64,000 nucleotides of DNA from Lysobacteraceae bacterium (GTDB taxonomy: Bacteria > Pseudomonadota > Gammaproteobacteria > Nevskiales > Nevskiaceae), in assembly GCA_013823855.1 (NCBI GenBank), contig PNMW01000059.1, positions 1-64,000 of the forward strand, read 5' to 3'. This document shows, in pieces, positions 48,028 to 58,077 of this stretch (the stretch's first letter is position 1; each line of letters opens with the position of its first letter). The translations under genes and the position numbers were made by a program. The notes below the pieces were generated by a model that was not told where the DNA came from, searched no databases, and saw only the letters and a program-made list of their open reading frames with translations.

Positions 48028-48291
48028 TTAAGGCGTCGGCGCCTTCTTTACAGCAGCCTTCTTGGCAGGTGCCTTCTTTGCAACGGCTTTCTTTGCCGGA
48101 GCAGCGGCCTTCTTGACCGGGGCAGCGGCAACCTTCTTGGCCGGAGCAGCGGCGACCTTCTTGGCGATAGCCTTGGTGGCAACAGCCTTCTTAGCGGGCG
48201 CCTTGGTGGCGACTGCTTTCTTCGCAACAGCCTTCTTCGCGACCGCTTTCTTTGCGACGGCTTTCTTGGCAGCAGCTTTCTTCACAGCCAT
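48028..48291 (-). CDS. Histone H1-like Ala/Lys-rich repeat protein
   Basis: MAVKKAAAKKAVAKKAVAKKAVAKKAVATKAPAKKAVATKAIAKKVAAAPAKK... Confidence 0.85.
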   Translation of the reverse strand: MAVKKAAAKKAVAKKAVAKKAVAKKAVATKAPAKKAVATKAIAKKVAAAPAKKVAAAPVKKAAAPAKKAVAKKAPAKKAAVKKAPTP

Positions 48292-49303
48292 GGGAACCTC
48301 CCAACTTTCAAGGTAATGACCCGATCGTTCAACGCCTTTCGCTGACAATTCTGAGGTCACAGCCAATAGTGTCATCGCTGGACAACAAACACAATATCTA
48401 GTAGCGCACCGTTATGTGTATGCCAATGCAGGCTGCACAACGGCCATTTCGTTGCCGGTCTGCTTTTCTGAAAGCCTGACGGATCGAATGCTGGGACTTC
48501 ATGGAGTTGGCGCTCATGCTGCAGCGCAGCGAAGCCCTGGAGGCGGTCGTGCTCATGTATGGCACGCACTCAAGTTTTCTTTGATGGCCGATCTTCCTCG
48601 AAACAGGGTGACCGTCCGGTTCGACCCCGTGGCGACGCGTACTGAAAAGCTCTGCCGTGACGGCCATTGCCGAGCTCGCGGGTCGCGCCGGAACGACATT
48701 CGACGGAACGCCTCGGACCGTTGCGCCATCGACATCGATATCTGACATGCGAACCATTGCGAAGAGCCGGTCTCAAGGCCGCAGGGCGGGCGCTGATGTC
48801 TGGCGTCGTTCGGTTTCGCGAATGGGGTTTGTAGCGGGCCGGCGTTCGCGCCACCCATGCAATCGGGCAACGATCGGTTACAGCGCGACAGGCCTTCGCT
48901 GCCGTCGTGTTTGTTGCAGGCAAACTTGCCTGTAGGCTTCTTCAGATCTCGTCCGGCCTAGCAATCAGGCCGGAAGCTGCCAATCAAAAGCGACTCGAAT
49001 GCGTCCGACCGGCCCCTGGAGCGGCGTTGCGGCCGGCGATCGGTGGGCCGGATCCGGATGCTGCATTGCAATAGCAAAACTGAAGCGTGACGGGCGTCGC
49101 GGCAAGTGTCCTGACGGTTAGACAGCGGCAAAATTAGCGCGTACAGTGCGTCGGCAGCCGTTTCAAGCAAGGTATTCACCGTGGTCAGTTTTCCCGCGAC
49201 AAACGGGTTCTGTCGTTTCCCGGCTACATTTCTTGATCGTCCGCAAATGCGATGCAGCACGCACCGCGAACACATCGTCAATTATCGTTAAAGGAATGTA
49301 GCA

Positions 49304-49513
49304 ATGTCAGATTCGACCGGTACCGTTAAGTGGTTCAATGACGCCAAGGGCTTCGGGTTCATCACCCCGGCCGACGGCGGCGAAGACCTTTTCGCCCACT
49401 TCAAGGAAATCCAGGGCACCGGATTCAAGACCCTGAAGGAAGGCCAGCGCGTTGAGTACAAGGCGCAGCGCGGCCCGAAGGGCATGCAGGCGACCCAGAT
49501 CCGCCCGCTCTAA
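49304..49513 (+). CDS. Cold-shock protein (CspA family)
   Basis: [69 protein letters not shown]. Confidence 0.97.
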   Translation: MSDSTGTVKWFNDAKGFGFITPADGGEDLFAHFKEIQGTGFKTLKEGQRVEYKAQRGPKGMQATQIRPL

Positions 49514-49532
49514 TAGAGCGCGCGTATTGAAG

Positions 49533-49559
49533 AACCGCAGCCTCGGCTGCGGTTTTTTT
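49533..49559 (+). terminator. Rho-independent terminator after the csp gene
   Basis: aaccgcagcctcggctgcggttttttt. Confidence 0.88.
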
Positions 49560-49615
49560 ATGTTCGACGTTCCGATGCCGATACTGTGTTCAAGCCTATT
49601 CCCGAGCGACCCGCG

Positions 49616-50758
49616 ATGACTGCTGCAAAGCCCGAAACCCGTCCGCCCTACAACGGGCCGGCCCTGATCATGTTCGTTGTCAGTACTGGCCTGCTGCTGA
49701 CGGCGTTTCCTTGGTACTTGATGACCCACGCGATCGGCGCTGGCGCCTGGATCGCGGGTCTGGTGTTGCTGTACGCCTGTGGGCTGTCGATCACCGGCGG
49801 CTACCACCGTCTGTGGGCGCATCGCGCCTACCAGGCCCATTGGAGCCTGAAGACCTTCTACCTGTTGTTCGGCGCCATGGCTTTCCAAAACTCCGTGCTG
49901 GTCTGGGCGTCGACACATCGAATTCATCATGCGAACGTCGATGACGTCGACCACGATCCCTACTCGATCAACCGGGGTCTCTGGTACGCCCACATGGGCT
50001 GGATGCTGCGTGACTATCCGAGCGCGAAGACCGATTTTTCGAACGCGCGTGACCTGCTCGATGATCGGTTGGTGATGCTGCAGCATCGCTACTACCTGCC
50101 GCTGGCGCTGTTCATGAACATTGGCGTGCCGATGCTGATCGGTGTGGCCGCCGGGGATGTCTGGGGATACCTGATGATTGCCGGCCTGCTGCGGCTGGTC
50201 GTCAATCACCACGTGACCTTCCTGATCAACTCGCTGGCCCATTATTGGGGCCGTCGTCCGTATACGGCCGAGAATACGGCGCGCGACAATGACCTGCTGG
50301 CCTTCCTGACCTACGGCGAGGGCTATCACAACTATCACCACCTGTTTCAGTGGGACTACCGCAACGGCGTGCGCTGGTGGCAGTACGACCCGACCAAGTG
50401 GCTGATCGCCGGCCTGTCCTGGGTCGGGATCACCCGGGAACTGCGCCGCGTCCCCGAATTCCGCATCCAGCGGGCGATGCTGCAGCGTCAGTTCGAAGCC
50501 GTGCGGGAACGCATGACTCGCTGCAAGCACGAGGGTCGACTGGCCGCGCTGCGTCAGCAGTTCGAGCACGAGATGGAAACCTTCCGGGCCACGGTCGACG
50601 CCTGGAGCCAGCTGCAGAGCCAGCGCATCGAGGCGGCGCGCGACAAGCTCGCCGACCAGTGGCAGCACAGCGATGTGCGCCAGCAACTGCTGGTGCTCGA
50701 GGATCGCCTGCGCGAGCAGCGCGAGCGGATGCGCTCGATGCATCTGCAGATCGCCTGA
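49616..50758 (+). CDS. Acyl-CoA/fatty-acid desaturase
   Basis: Histidine boxes HRLWAHR, HRIHHANVDDVDHDP, EGYHNYHH. Confidence 0.93.
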   Translation: MTAAKPETRPPYNGPALIMFVVSTGLLLTAFPWYLMTHAIGAGAWIAGLVLLYACGLSITGGYHRLWAHRAYQAHWSLKTFYLLFGAMAFQNSVLVWASTHRIHHANVDDVDHDPYSINRGLWYAHMGWMLRDYPSAKTDFSNARDLLDDRLVMLQHRYYLPLALFMNIGVPMLIGVAAGDVWGYLMIAGLLRLVVNHHVTFLINSLAHYWGRRPYTAENTARDNDLLAFLTYGEGYHNYHHLFQWDYRNGVRWWQYDPTKWLIAGLSWVGITRELRRVPEFRIQRAMLQRQFEAVRERMTRCKHEGRLAALRQQFEHEMETFRATVDAWSQLQSQRIEAARDKLADQWQHSDVRQQLLVLEDRLREQRERMRSMHLQIA

Positions 50759-50776
50759 GCGAACTGCGGGACCCCG

Positions 50777-50803
50777 AAAAGCGCAGCCCCGGCTGCGCTT
50801 TTT
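50777..50803. terminator. Bidirectional-looking intrinsic terminator between convergent genes
   Basis: aaaagcgcagccccggctgcgcttttt. Confidence 0.8.
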
Positions 50804-50820
50804 CTTTGCGGCCGAGCAAC

Positions 50821-51810
50821 CTACATGGTCAGCACGATCTTGCCGATGTGCTGGCTCGATTCCATCAGCCGATGCGCATCGGTGGCTTGCGCCAGCGGAA
50901 AACGGGCGGCGATCGGCAGCCGGATCAGACCTCGTTCGATCAGTGGCCAGACCCGCTCGCGCAGCTCGCGGGCCAGTGCGGCCTTCTCGTCGTGCGTCTG
51001 TGGCCGCAGCATCGAGCCGGTGACGACGATCTGCTTACGCATGATCGCGGTCAGATCAATGGTCGCAGCGGGGCCGCGCTGAAAGCCGACCAGCAGCAAG
51101 CGGCCATCGGTCCCGAGCGCCGCCAGATTGCGCGCCGTGTAATCGCCACCGACGATGTCGAGCACCGCATCGACCCCGCGGCCCGCAGTCAGCCGCTGCA
51201 CCTCGACGACGAAATCCTGGCGGCCGTAGTCGATCGCGGCATCCGCGCCCAGTGCGACACAGGCCGTACACTTCTCCGCGCCATTGGCGGTCGCGAACAC
51301 CTGCGCGCCGAAGGCTTTGGCGAACTGGATCGCCGTGCTGCCGATGCCGCTGGTGCCGCCGTGGACCAGCACCGTTTCGCCCGCCGCCAGCCGGCCGCGC
51401 CGGAACAGATTGCCCCAGACGGTGAACGCGGTTTCCGGAAGTGTGGCGGCTTCGGTCATCGACAGGCCGGCCGGCACCGGTAGGCAGTGCGCGGCCGGCG
51501 TCACACAGTATTCGGCGTAGCCGCCGCCCGGAGTCAGGGCGCAGACCGGATCGCCGATCCGCCACTCGGTGACGCCGCTGCCAATCGCCGCGATGGTGCC
51601 GGCCACTTCAAGGCCGAGGATCGGCGAAGCGCCTGGCGGCGGCGGATAGACGCCCTTGCGCTGCAGCACATCAGGCCGATTGATGCCGGCGGCGATGGCC
51701 TTGATCAGCACCTCGCCTGGCGCCGGCTGCGGCCGCGCGCCCTCGGCAAGGGTCATGACCTCCGGCGGGCCGGGCTGTTCGATGCGGATGTAGCGGTGCC
51801 GTTCGTTCAT
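50821..51810 (-). CDS. NAD(P)H-quinone oxidoreductase (MDR/PIG3-like)
   Basis: PEVMTLAEGARPQPAPGEVLIKAIAAGINRPDVLQRKGVYPPPPGASPILGLEVAG ... LVHGGTSGIGSTAIQFAKAFGA. Confidence 0.93.
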   Translation of the reverse strand: MNERHRYIRIEQPGPPEVMTLAEGARPQPAPGEVLIKAIAAGINRPDVLQRKGVYPPPPGASPILGLEVAGTIAAIGSGVTEWRIGDPVCALTPGGGYAEYCVTPAAHCLPVPAGLSMTEAATLPETAFTVWGNLFRRGRLAAGETVLVHGGTSGIGSTAIQFAKAFGAQVFATANGAEKCTACVALGADAAIDYGRQDFVVEVQRLTAGRGVDAVLDIVGGDYTARNLAALGTDGRLLLVGFQRGPAATIDLTAIMRKQIVVTGSMLRPQTHDEKAALARELRERVWPLIERGLIRLPIAARFPLAQATDAHRLMESSQHIGKIVLTM

Positions 51811-51908
51811 GCCGCGACTGTAGCGGCAAAGAAAACGGAACAAGTGTTCTGTTAAGGTTTTGCGACTGCCGATGCATTGCCAGATCGGTCCTTGCCCTTC
51901 CCGAATCC

Positions 51909-53156
51909 ATGCCCGTATTCCAGCCGATGAAGGTGCGCGTGCCGCGCGACCTGCACGCCATCACCACCATTGCCGACGATGTCGAGCACGATGCCGCGCG
52001 CGCCGGCCTGTCCGTCGCCGACACCAAGGCGATCTGGTCGGCGTTGAAAGGCCTGTACCGCAGCGGCGCCTATCCGGGCGTGGCCTTCACGCTGCGCCGT
52101 CATGGCCAGGTGGTGTTCAACCGGACGATCGGTCACGCCGAAGGCAATGGACCGGCGGATCCGGTCGATGCGCCGAAGCGCCTGCTGACGCCGGCCACGC
52201 CGATCTGCCTGTTCTCGGCGTCCAAGGCGGTCACCGCCGTGCTGATCCACAAGCTGGCCGAGGACGGCGGCATCCGGCTCGAGGAGCGGGTCAGCCATTA
52301 CCTGCCGGAGTTCGCGCAGGCCGGCAAGCAGGACACCACGGTCAGCGACGTGCTCGCGCATCGCGGCGGCTTCCCGATGATGAAGATCCGCGCCGCCGAC
52401 AAGAAGGTCGAGCTGATGGAGGACTGGGATCGGGTGATCCAGCTGATCTGTGCTTCGCCACCGACCGCGACCCGCCAGCAGGCCTATCACGCGATGACTG
52501 GCGGCTTCATCCTGGCCGAGGTGCTGAAGCGCGTCACTGGCGCGCCGATCACCGACTACCTCGACGCGCAGATCCGCAAACCGCTGAAGTTCGGGCATTT
52601 CACCTACGGCATCGCGAAGAAGCACTGGCCTGAGGTGGCACTGAACTACGAAGCCGGAGCACCGGTGCGGTTTCCGCTGTCGACGGTCGCCGAGCGCGCG
52701 CTGTTCGTGCCGTTCCCGGAAGTGGTACGCGCCTCGAACACATCTAGCTTCAGGCAGGCGGTGATCCCGGCTGGCAACATCTACGCGACCGCCGACGAAC
52801 TGAGCCGCTTCTTCCAGATGCTGCTCGATGGCGGCACCGCCCACGGCAAGCAGATCCTGAAGCCGGAAACGGTGGCGCGGCTGCGCCGGCCGGTCGGCCG
52901 CATCGGTATCGACCGGATGCTGATGATTCCACTTCAGTACAGCGAAGGCATGATGCTCGGCGCACGCCCCGCCGGCCTGTACGGCCCGGATACGCCGGAG
53001 GCCTACGGCCACCTCGGCTTCATGAACATCCTCGGCTGGGCGGACCCGTCGCGACACCTGTCGGCAGCCCTGCTGACGACCGGCAAGGCGATCCTCGGCA
53101 CCCACCTGATTGCCCTGAGCCGCCTGCTGGCGGTGATCAACGGGCGCTGCGCCTGA
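51909..53156 (+). CDS. Serine hydrolase, beta-lactamase/esterase family
   Basis: SASK nucleophile motif (ICLFSASKAVTAVLI), YHAMTGGFILAEVLKRVTG, C-terminal GHLGFMNILGWADP. Confidence 0.9.
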   Translation: MPVFQPMKVRVPRDLHAITTIADDVEHDAARAGLSVADTKAIWSALKGLYRSGAYPGVAFTLRRHGQVVFNRTIGHAEGNGPADPVDAPKRLLTPATPICLFSASKAVTAVLIHKLAEDGGIRLEERVSHYLPEFAQAGKQDTTVSDVLAHRGGFPMMKIRAADKKVELMEDWDRVIQLICASPPTATRQQAYHAMTGGFILAEVLKRVTGAPITDYLDAQIRKPLKFGHFTYGIAKKHWPEVALNYEAGAPVRFPLSTVAERALFVPFPEVVRASNTSSFRQAVIPAGNIYATADELSRFFQMLLDGGTAHGKQILKPETVARLRRPVGRIGIDRMLMIPLQYSEGMMLGARPAGLYGPDTPEAYGHLGFMNILGWADPSRHLSAALLTTGKAILGTHLIALSRLLAVINGRCA

Positions 53157-53213
53157 ACCTTCGGGTGGCGGGCCGGCGCGGCTGGTTCGCCGCGCGCGGA
53201 GCGGAACGCGCGC

Positions 53214-53681
53214 TCAGCGCTTCGGCTTGAGCATCGTCCCGGTACAGCTCGGCGCGCCGCAGCGGCATTCCCAGATCTTCTTCATCCGGGCGGTATGGCG
53301 GCATTCGAGCTTGATGCCGTAATCGAAGGTCAGCTCTTCGCCGGCCTCGATCTCGCGCAGGGTCTCGATGATGATGCGGTCGCGCTTCGGATCCTTGTCC
53401 GGCGACTCGATCACGTACGGCTTGCAGTTCGGTTCGCAGCTGTGATTGATCCAGCGCGCATCGTTGGCGTCGAAGTTGCCGTCGATGACGTAGCGATCGT
53501 TGAGCGTGAACAAGAAGGTGTGACCGGATTCGACGGTGTTGGCGTAGGCCTTGTCGATCCAGGCGTGTGTGCGCAGGCGCCCCGCATAATCCATCACCTC
53601 CAGCCCGGCCGGCAGTTTCTGCGCGGCGAAGACGCCGTTGCCGTGAATCTCAGAACGACGGGTGACGGTGTAGCCGGACAT
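53214..53681 (-). CDS. SET domain-containing protein
   Basis: GNGVFAAQKLPAGLEVMDYAG ... DANDARWINHSCEPNCKPYV ... EAGEELTFDYG, C-terminal Cys cluster CRCGAPSCTGTM. Confidence 0.92.
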   Translation of the reverse strand: MSGYTVTRRSEIHGNGVFAAQKLPAGLEVMDYAGRLRTHAWIDKAYANTVESGHTFLFTLNDRYVIDGNFDANDARWINHSCEPNCKPYVIESPDKDPKRDRIIIETLREIEAGEELTFDYGIKLECRHTARMKKIWECRCGAPSCTGTMLKPKR

Positions 53682-53783
53682 GCGCGAACCGGAAAAAGGT
53701 GTGCACGCATTGTGATCCAGAAATCGTGCCGCGCGCATGTCGGGCCGTGCCGATGTGAGCGACGTGACGTCGCCGCGCAGCGG

Positions 53784-54197
53784 TCAGTCGTCGATCGAGC
53801 GGCGCAGCGCCTTGATGCCGCCGCGGCGGGTCTTGTCGTCGACCCGGCGCTGCTTCGCTGCCCGGCTGGGGCGGGTGGCGCGGCGCGGTGCCGGGACATG
53901 CAGCGCCCGCACCAGCAGGTCGGCAAGGCGGGCGAGTGCGGCCTCGCGGTTGGCTTCCTGGCTGCGATGCTGCTGCGCCTTGATCACCACCACGCCGTCG
54001 CGGGTGATCCGCTGGTCGGCCTTGAGCAGCACCCTTGCCTTGAGGTCGTCGGCCAGGCTCGAGGCCCGGATGTCGAAGCGCAGGTGGATGGCGGTCGACG
54101 TGGTGTTGACGTGCTGGCCGCCATTGCCCTGGGCGCGGGTGGCGCTCAGTTCGATCTCGCTCAGCGGAATGCTGAGCCGTTCGTTGACCACCAGCAC
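53784..54197 (-). CDS. arfB: Alternative ribosome-rescue factor/peptidyl-tRNA hydrolase ArfB-like
   Basis: IPLSEIELSATRAQGNGGQHVNTTSTAIHLRFDI (GGQ motif), basic C-terminus. GTG start. Confidence 0.9.
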   Translation of the reverse strand: MLVVNERLSIPLSEIELSATRAQGNGGQHVNTTSTAIHLRFDIRASSLADDLKARVLLKADQRITRDGVVVIKAQQHRSQEANREAALARLADLLVRALHVPAPRRATRPSRAAKQRRVDDKTRRGGIKALRRSIDD

Positions 54198-54207
54198 GGC
54201 ACGCGCC

Positions 54208-54831
54208 TCAGTTGCTGTTGGCGGCGACGCAGACATCGGCGGTCCGCCCGGCATGCAGGCGGTCGAGACCGGTCGCGATGCGGCCGGCCAGATCGGCCAG
54301 CGCGCGCTGGTGGCCATCGGCGAGCGCCGGATAGCCACCAGCGATGCTCGTGGCCACCTGGGTGTCGCAGGTCGCCGCGCGTTGCGGATCCCGGGTGCTT
54401 TCCAGGGTCCAGCCGGCGTCGACCAGCGCCTGCCGGCCGAGCACCGAATCGAAGCGGCGCAGCACCACGCGCAAGCGGTACAGCGGCAGCGTCCCGTCGC
54501 CTTGGGCGCCAGGGCCTGCGACCACGGGGCCGAGCTTGTCGACCAGCGCGGCGCGCACTTCATCGGCCAGCGGCGCGGCCCAGCGCTGCGCTTCGACCTG
54601 CACCAGCTGGCTGCGGCCTTCGCGCACCACCATGTACGGCGTGTCGACCTGGGCCGGCACGCCGACCGGCTCGACCACGACCCGATAGGCCGGATCCTGG
54701 GCCGCGGCCGCCTCGCCCGACTTGGCGGGCACCAGCGTGTAGTAGCGGATCGGTGGCGCGCTCTGGCAGGCGGCCAGCAGCAGGCACAGGGCGGCGAGGG
54801 TCAGCGGCTTGCGCATCGGCGATTCAGTCAT
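54208..54831 (-). CDS. pqiC: PqiC-like membrane-integrity lipoprotein
   Basis: Lipobox LLLAACQSAPPIRYYTLVP; adjacent to pqiB. Confidence 0.88.
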   Translation of the reverse strand: MTESPMRKPLTLAALCLLLAACQSAPPIRYYTLVPAKSGEAAAAQDPAYRVVVEPVGVPAQVDTPYMVVREGRSQLVQVEAQRWAAPLADEVRAALVDKLGPVVAGPGAQGDGTLPLYRLRVVLRRFDSVLGRQALVDAGWTLESTRDPQRAATCDTQVATSIAGGYPALADGHQRALADLAGRIATGLDRLHAGRTADVCVAANSN

Positions 54832-56485
54832 GGTTCTGGACATCGGGGGTCTCCGGCGGCGCGCGGGGCGGCTCGGCGTCCGCCGGGCGACCGCGCAACA
54901 GGGATTCCGGATGTTTCTCGAGGTAGTCGGCCAGCACCCGGAACGAAGCCGCGGTGCGATTCAGCTGTTCGAGCACGCGTCGCGTGTCCTGCTGCAGCGG
55001 CGCCTCCGGCGAAGTCAGGTTCTGTTCCAGGGAACGGATCGCGGCGGCGGCATTGTTCAGCGTCTGCTTCGCCTGCGGCGCGATCTCCCGATCGAAGGTC
55101 TGCAGCAGCGTGTTGGCGCTGTTGACCGTGGTGCGCAGGTCGGCGCCGAGTTCTGCGAACGGGATCTTGTCGAGCTTGGTGACGATGCTTTCGATCTGGG
55201 TCTGGATCTCTTCCAGACTGCCCGCCGCGGTGGGGATTTCCGGCACCGCGTCGAGCGTGGCGACGCGTCGGGCCTTGGCGCCAGGCTTGAGGAACAGCGC
55301 CACGTACTGCTGGCCGGTCAGCAGGTTGCCGGCGCGCAACTGGGCGGTCAGCCCCTGGTCGATCAGCTTGTGGAGCACTGTCAGTCCAGGCTGTTCGGCG
55401 CTCGGATGCAGTTCCTTCAGCGTCGTCCAGGCCGGCCCGAGGCGTTCGAGGAACAGCTCGACCAGCACCTTCGAGTAGAAGACCTGCGTACGCGTGTCGT
55501 ACTGCGGCTCGATCGAGCGGATCGCGCCGATGACGATGCCGTTGAAGTCGACCGGCGTGCCGGCGGTCAGGCCTCGTGTCGACTGCCGCAGCACCAGCAG
55601 CGCCCGCACCGAAGGACCATCCGGCGGCGCCAGTGCGGTGGCGATGCTGTCGTACAGCACGAAACGGCTGTCTTCCTGGGCCGGCTCGCCGGGATTGCGC
55701 TCGTCGATCGCCTGGAAGGCGATGCCGCCGGCCAGCACCGTGGCCAGCGACTGGGTGTTCAGCTTGAGTCCTTCCGACGACACCGCCAGATCGACACCGC
55801 CGGCGTTCCAGAAGCGCACGCCGCCGGTGACGAAACGGTCGTACGGCGCATCGATGAAGACCTGCACGGTGATCCGCTTGCCGTCCTCGTCGAGCGCGGC
55901 GTCGACGATCCGCCCGACCGCCACCCGCCGGTAGTAGACCGGCGCGCCGATGGTCACCGAGCCGGCGTCCAGCGTGGTCAGCGTGAACTGCCTTCCCTTC
56001 TGGTCGTTGGTCACTGCTGGCGGCTTCTCGAGGCCGACGAAATCGCGCTGCGATTCGGCCGAGCGGCCGACATCGACGCCGATGTAGGCCCCGGACAGCA
56101 GGGTATTGATGCCGGACACGCCGCCGATGCCGATCCGCGGCCTGACCACCCAGAAGCGGCTGTCCTTGACGGCGATGCGCTTGGCGTCCGGCGTCAGTTC
56201 GACTTCGACGACCACGCCGCTGTCGTCCTCGCGCAGCTGGATGCTCGACACCTTGCCGACCACCACGTCCTTGTAGCGGACCTCGGTAGTGCCGTCCTCG
56301 AGGCTTTCGGCGGTATCGAAAGTGATCGTGATCGTCGGGCCGGTCTGCAGCCAGGTGCGCACCACCAGCGCCAGCCCGACTAGCGCCGCCACCAGCGGTA
56401 CCAGCCAGATCAGCGACAGCCGCTTGCGGCCGTCGCGGCGCGGTTCCGGTGCAGGCAGCGCGGAGGTCGGGGAAGTTTCGCTCAT
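54824..56485 (-). CDS. pqiB: PqiB-like MlaD-domain protein
   Basis: RLSLIWLVPLVAALVGLALVVRTWLQTGPTITITFDTAESLEDGTTEVRYKDVVVGKV; repeated MCE modules. Confidence 0.93.
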   Translation of the reverse strand: MSETSPTSALPAPEPRRDGRKRLSLIWLVPLVAALVGLALVVRTWLQTGPTITITFDTAESLEDGTTEVRYKDVVVGKVSSIQLREDDSGVVVEVELTPDAKRIAVKDSRFWVVRPRIGIGGVSGINTLLSGAYIGVDVGRSAESQRDFVGLEKPPAVTNDQKGRQFTLTTLDAGSVTIGAPVYYRRVAVGRIVDAALDEDGKRITVQVFIDAPYDRFVTGGVRFWNAGGVDLAVSSEGLKLNTQSLATVLAGGIAFQAIDERNPGEPAQEDSRFVLYDSIATALAPPDGPSVRALLVLRQSTRGLTAGTPVDFNGIVIGAIRSIEPQYDTRTQVFYSKVLVELFLERLGPAWTTLKELHPSAEQPGLTVLHKLIDQGLTAQLRAGNLLTGQQYVALFLKPGAKARRVATLDAVPEIPTAAGSLEEIQTQIESIVTKLDKIPFAELGADLRTTVNSANTLLQTFDREIAPQAKQTLNNAAAAIRSLEQNLTSPEAPLQQDTRRVLEQLNRTAASFRVLADYLEKHPESLLRGRPADAEPPRAPPETPDVQNHD

Positions 56486-57138
56486 GTCGGATGACGGTCG
56501 GTGGCGCGGCGGGCGGGAATGCGGGTGGCATCCCAGATCAGCCGGGGATCGAAGCTCATCGTCGCCAGCATGGTCAGCACCACAACCGCCCCGAAGGCCA
56601 CGATGCCGGCGCCAGGTTCGGCGTTGGCGAGGCTGCCGAAGTGTACCAACGCGATCAGCAGCGCCACCGCGAAAACGTCGAGCATCGACCAGTGGCCGAT
56701 GAATTCGAGGATCCGGTACAGCCGGGTCCGCTCGCGCGGCAGATGCGCGGAGCCGCGCTGCACCTGCACCAGCAGCAGCGCCAGCGCCCCCATCTTCAGC
56801 AGCGGCACCACCACCGACGCGGTGAACACGACGATCGCGAGGTCGTACGAGCCGTCGTTCCACAGCGACACGACGCCGGACATGATGGTGTCCGACCACT
56901 CCTTGAACAGTTTCGAGGAGTGCAGCACCGGCAGCAGGTTGGCCGGCAGGTAGAGGATGAACGCGGCGACCAGATAGGCCCAGCTGCGGGTCAGCGAGTC
57001 CGGCTTGCGCGCGTGCAGGCGGCTGCCGCAGCGCGGGCAGGGCGCATCGGCGGCCGCGTGCTCGACGACCAGGCCACAGGCTTCGCAGCCAGTCAGGCCA
57101 AGCGCGGCACCCCTCGGGATCAGGCTGTCGTCAGGCAT
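56482..57138 (-). CDS. pqiA: PqiA-like protein (second half gene)
   Basis: GLTGCEACGLVVEHAAADAPCPRCGSRLHARKPDSLTRSWAYLVAAFILYLPANLLPVL. Confidence 0.9.
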   Translation of the reverse strand: MPDDSLIPRGAALGLTGCEACGLVVEHAAADAPCPRCGSRLHARKPDSLTRSWAYLVAAFILYLPANLLPVLHSSKLFKEWSDTIMSGVVSLWNDGSYDLAIVVFTASVVVPLLKMGALALLLVQVQRGSAHLPRERTRLYRILEFIGHWSMLDVFAVALLIALVHFGSLANAEPGAGIVAFGAVVVLTMLATMSFDPRLIWDATRIPARRATDRHPT

Positions 57139-57763
57139 CGTGGGCGTCCCAGAGTTCGCGCAGCTCGAAGGTGCTGAGCGCGGTCAGCAGGATGGTCAGC
57201 ACGCCGAAACCCCAGAGGCCGGCCTCGGCGGTGACCCGGGCCAGCGAGGACATCTTGATGATCGACACCAGGATGCCGATCAGGAACACCTCGACCATGC
57301 TCCACGGCCTGAGCCAGCGCAGCCCGTGCATCGCCGCGACGAAACCCCGCGGCCGGGCTGGCAGCTTCACCGCCAGCAGCACGAACAGGTACAGCGCCAG
57401 CTGGGCCAGCGGGAACAGGAAGACGGTGCCCGCGGCGATCGCCGCGACCGGGCCGACGCCGTGATCCCAGGCGCTGGCGACGATGGTCATCAGCCAGCCG
57501 CGGGTGGTGACGCCGCCGGACTGCATGGTGACGATCGGCGCGGCATTGGCGAGCACGAACACGATCAGCGCCGCGAGGGTCAGCGCCAGCATGGCGTCGA
57601 CATCGAGCCGCGAGCGCCGGTACAGCGTCGCGCCGCAGACGCGGCAGTCGGCGGCCTCGCCCGGCGCCAGCGCGCCGCGCCGATGCACACTGTCGCAGTG
57701 TTCGCAGATGGCGAGATCGGCCCTGATCCGCATCGGCGCTGTCACGCCGTCCTTCATATCCAT
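57131..57763 (-). CDS. pqiA: PqiA-like protein (first half gene)
   Basis: ADLAICEHCDSVHRRGALAPGEAADCRVCGATLYRRSRLDVDAMLALTLAALIVFVLANAAPIVTM. Confidence 0.9.
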   Translation of the reverse strand: MDMKDGVTAPMRIRADLAICEHCDSVHRRGALAPGEAADCRVCGATLYRRSRLDVDAMLALTLAALIVFVLANAAPIVTMQSGGVTTRGWLMTIVASAWDHGVGPVAAIAAGTVFLFPLAQLALYLFVLLAVKLPARPRGFVAAMHGLRWLRPWSMVEVFLIGILVSIIKMSSLARVTAEAGLWGFGVLTILLTALSTFELRELWDAHDA

Positions 57764-57824
57764 GCGGCAAGCATAGCCTGTGCCTGCCGCTACACTGCCG
57801 CGCCCGCCCTGTTCGCCGCCCGCC

Positions 57825-58064
57825 ATGACCTCAAGCCCCGATGCCGATCCGACCGCCGCCCTCGAAGCGCGCGTGGTCGAACTTGAATCGCGTCTGGCCT
57901 GGGCCGACGACACGCTGTCGACGCTCGGCGCCGAGATCGCCCGGCAGCAGAAGGCCATCGAGGCGCTGGAGATGAAGCTGCGGGCGCTGAACGATCGCCT
58001 GGCCACGGCCGACGAGCCGGTGTTCCGTGGCACCGCGCGGGACGAGATCCCGCCGCACTGGTAG
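57825..58064 (+). CDS. slyX: SlyX family protein
   Basis: LEARVVELESRLAWADDTLSTLGAEIARQQKAIEALEMKLRALNDRL ... IPPHW. Confidence 0.88.
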   Translation: MTSSPDADPTAALEARVVELESRLAWADDTLSTLGAEIARQQKAIEALEMKLRALNDRLATADEPVFRGTARDEIPPHW

Positions 58065-58077
58065 TCCGAGGTCGCGC

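Noticed and set aside
48062-48316. Ala/Phe-rich + strand ORF (MAGAFFATAFFAG...)
   Set aside because: Reverse complement of the lysine/alanine repeat gene.
53295-54926. 543-aa + strand ORF
   Set aside because: Antisense to the SET, arfB and pqiC genes.
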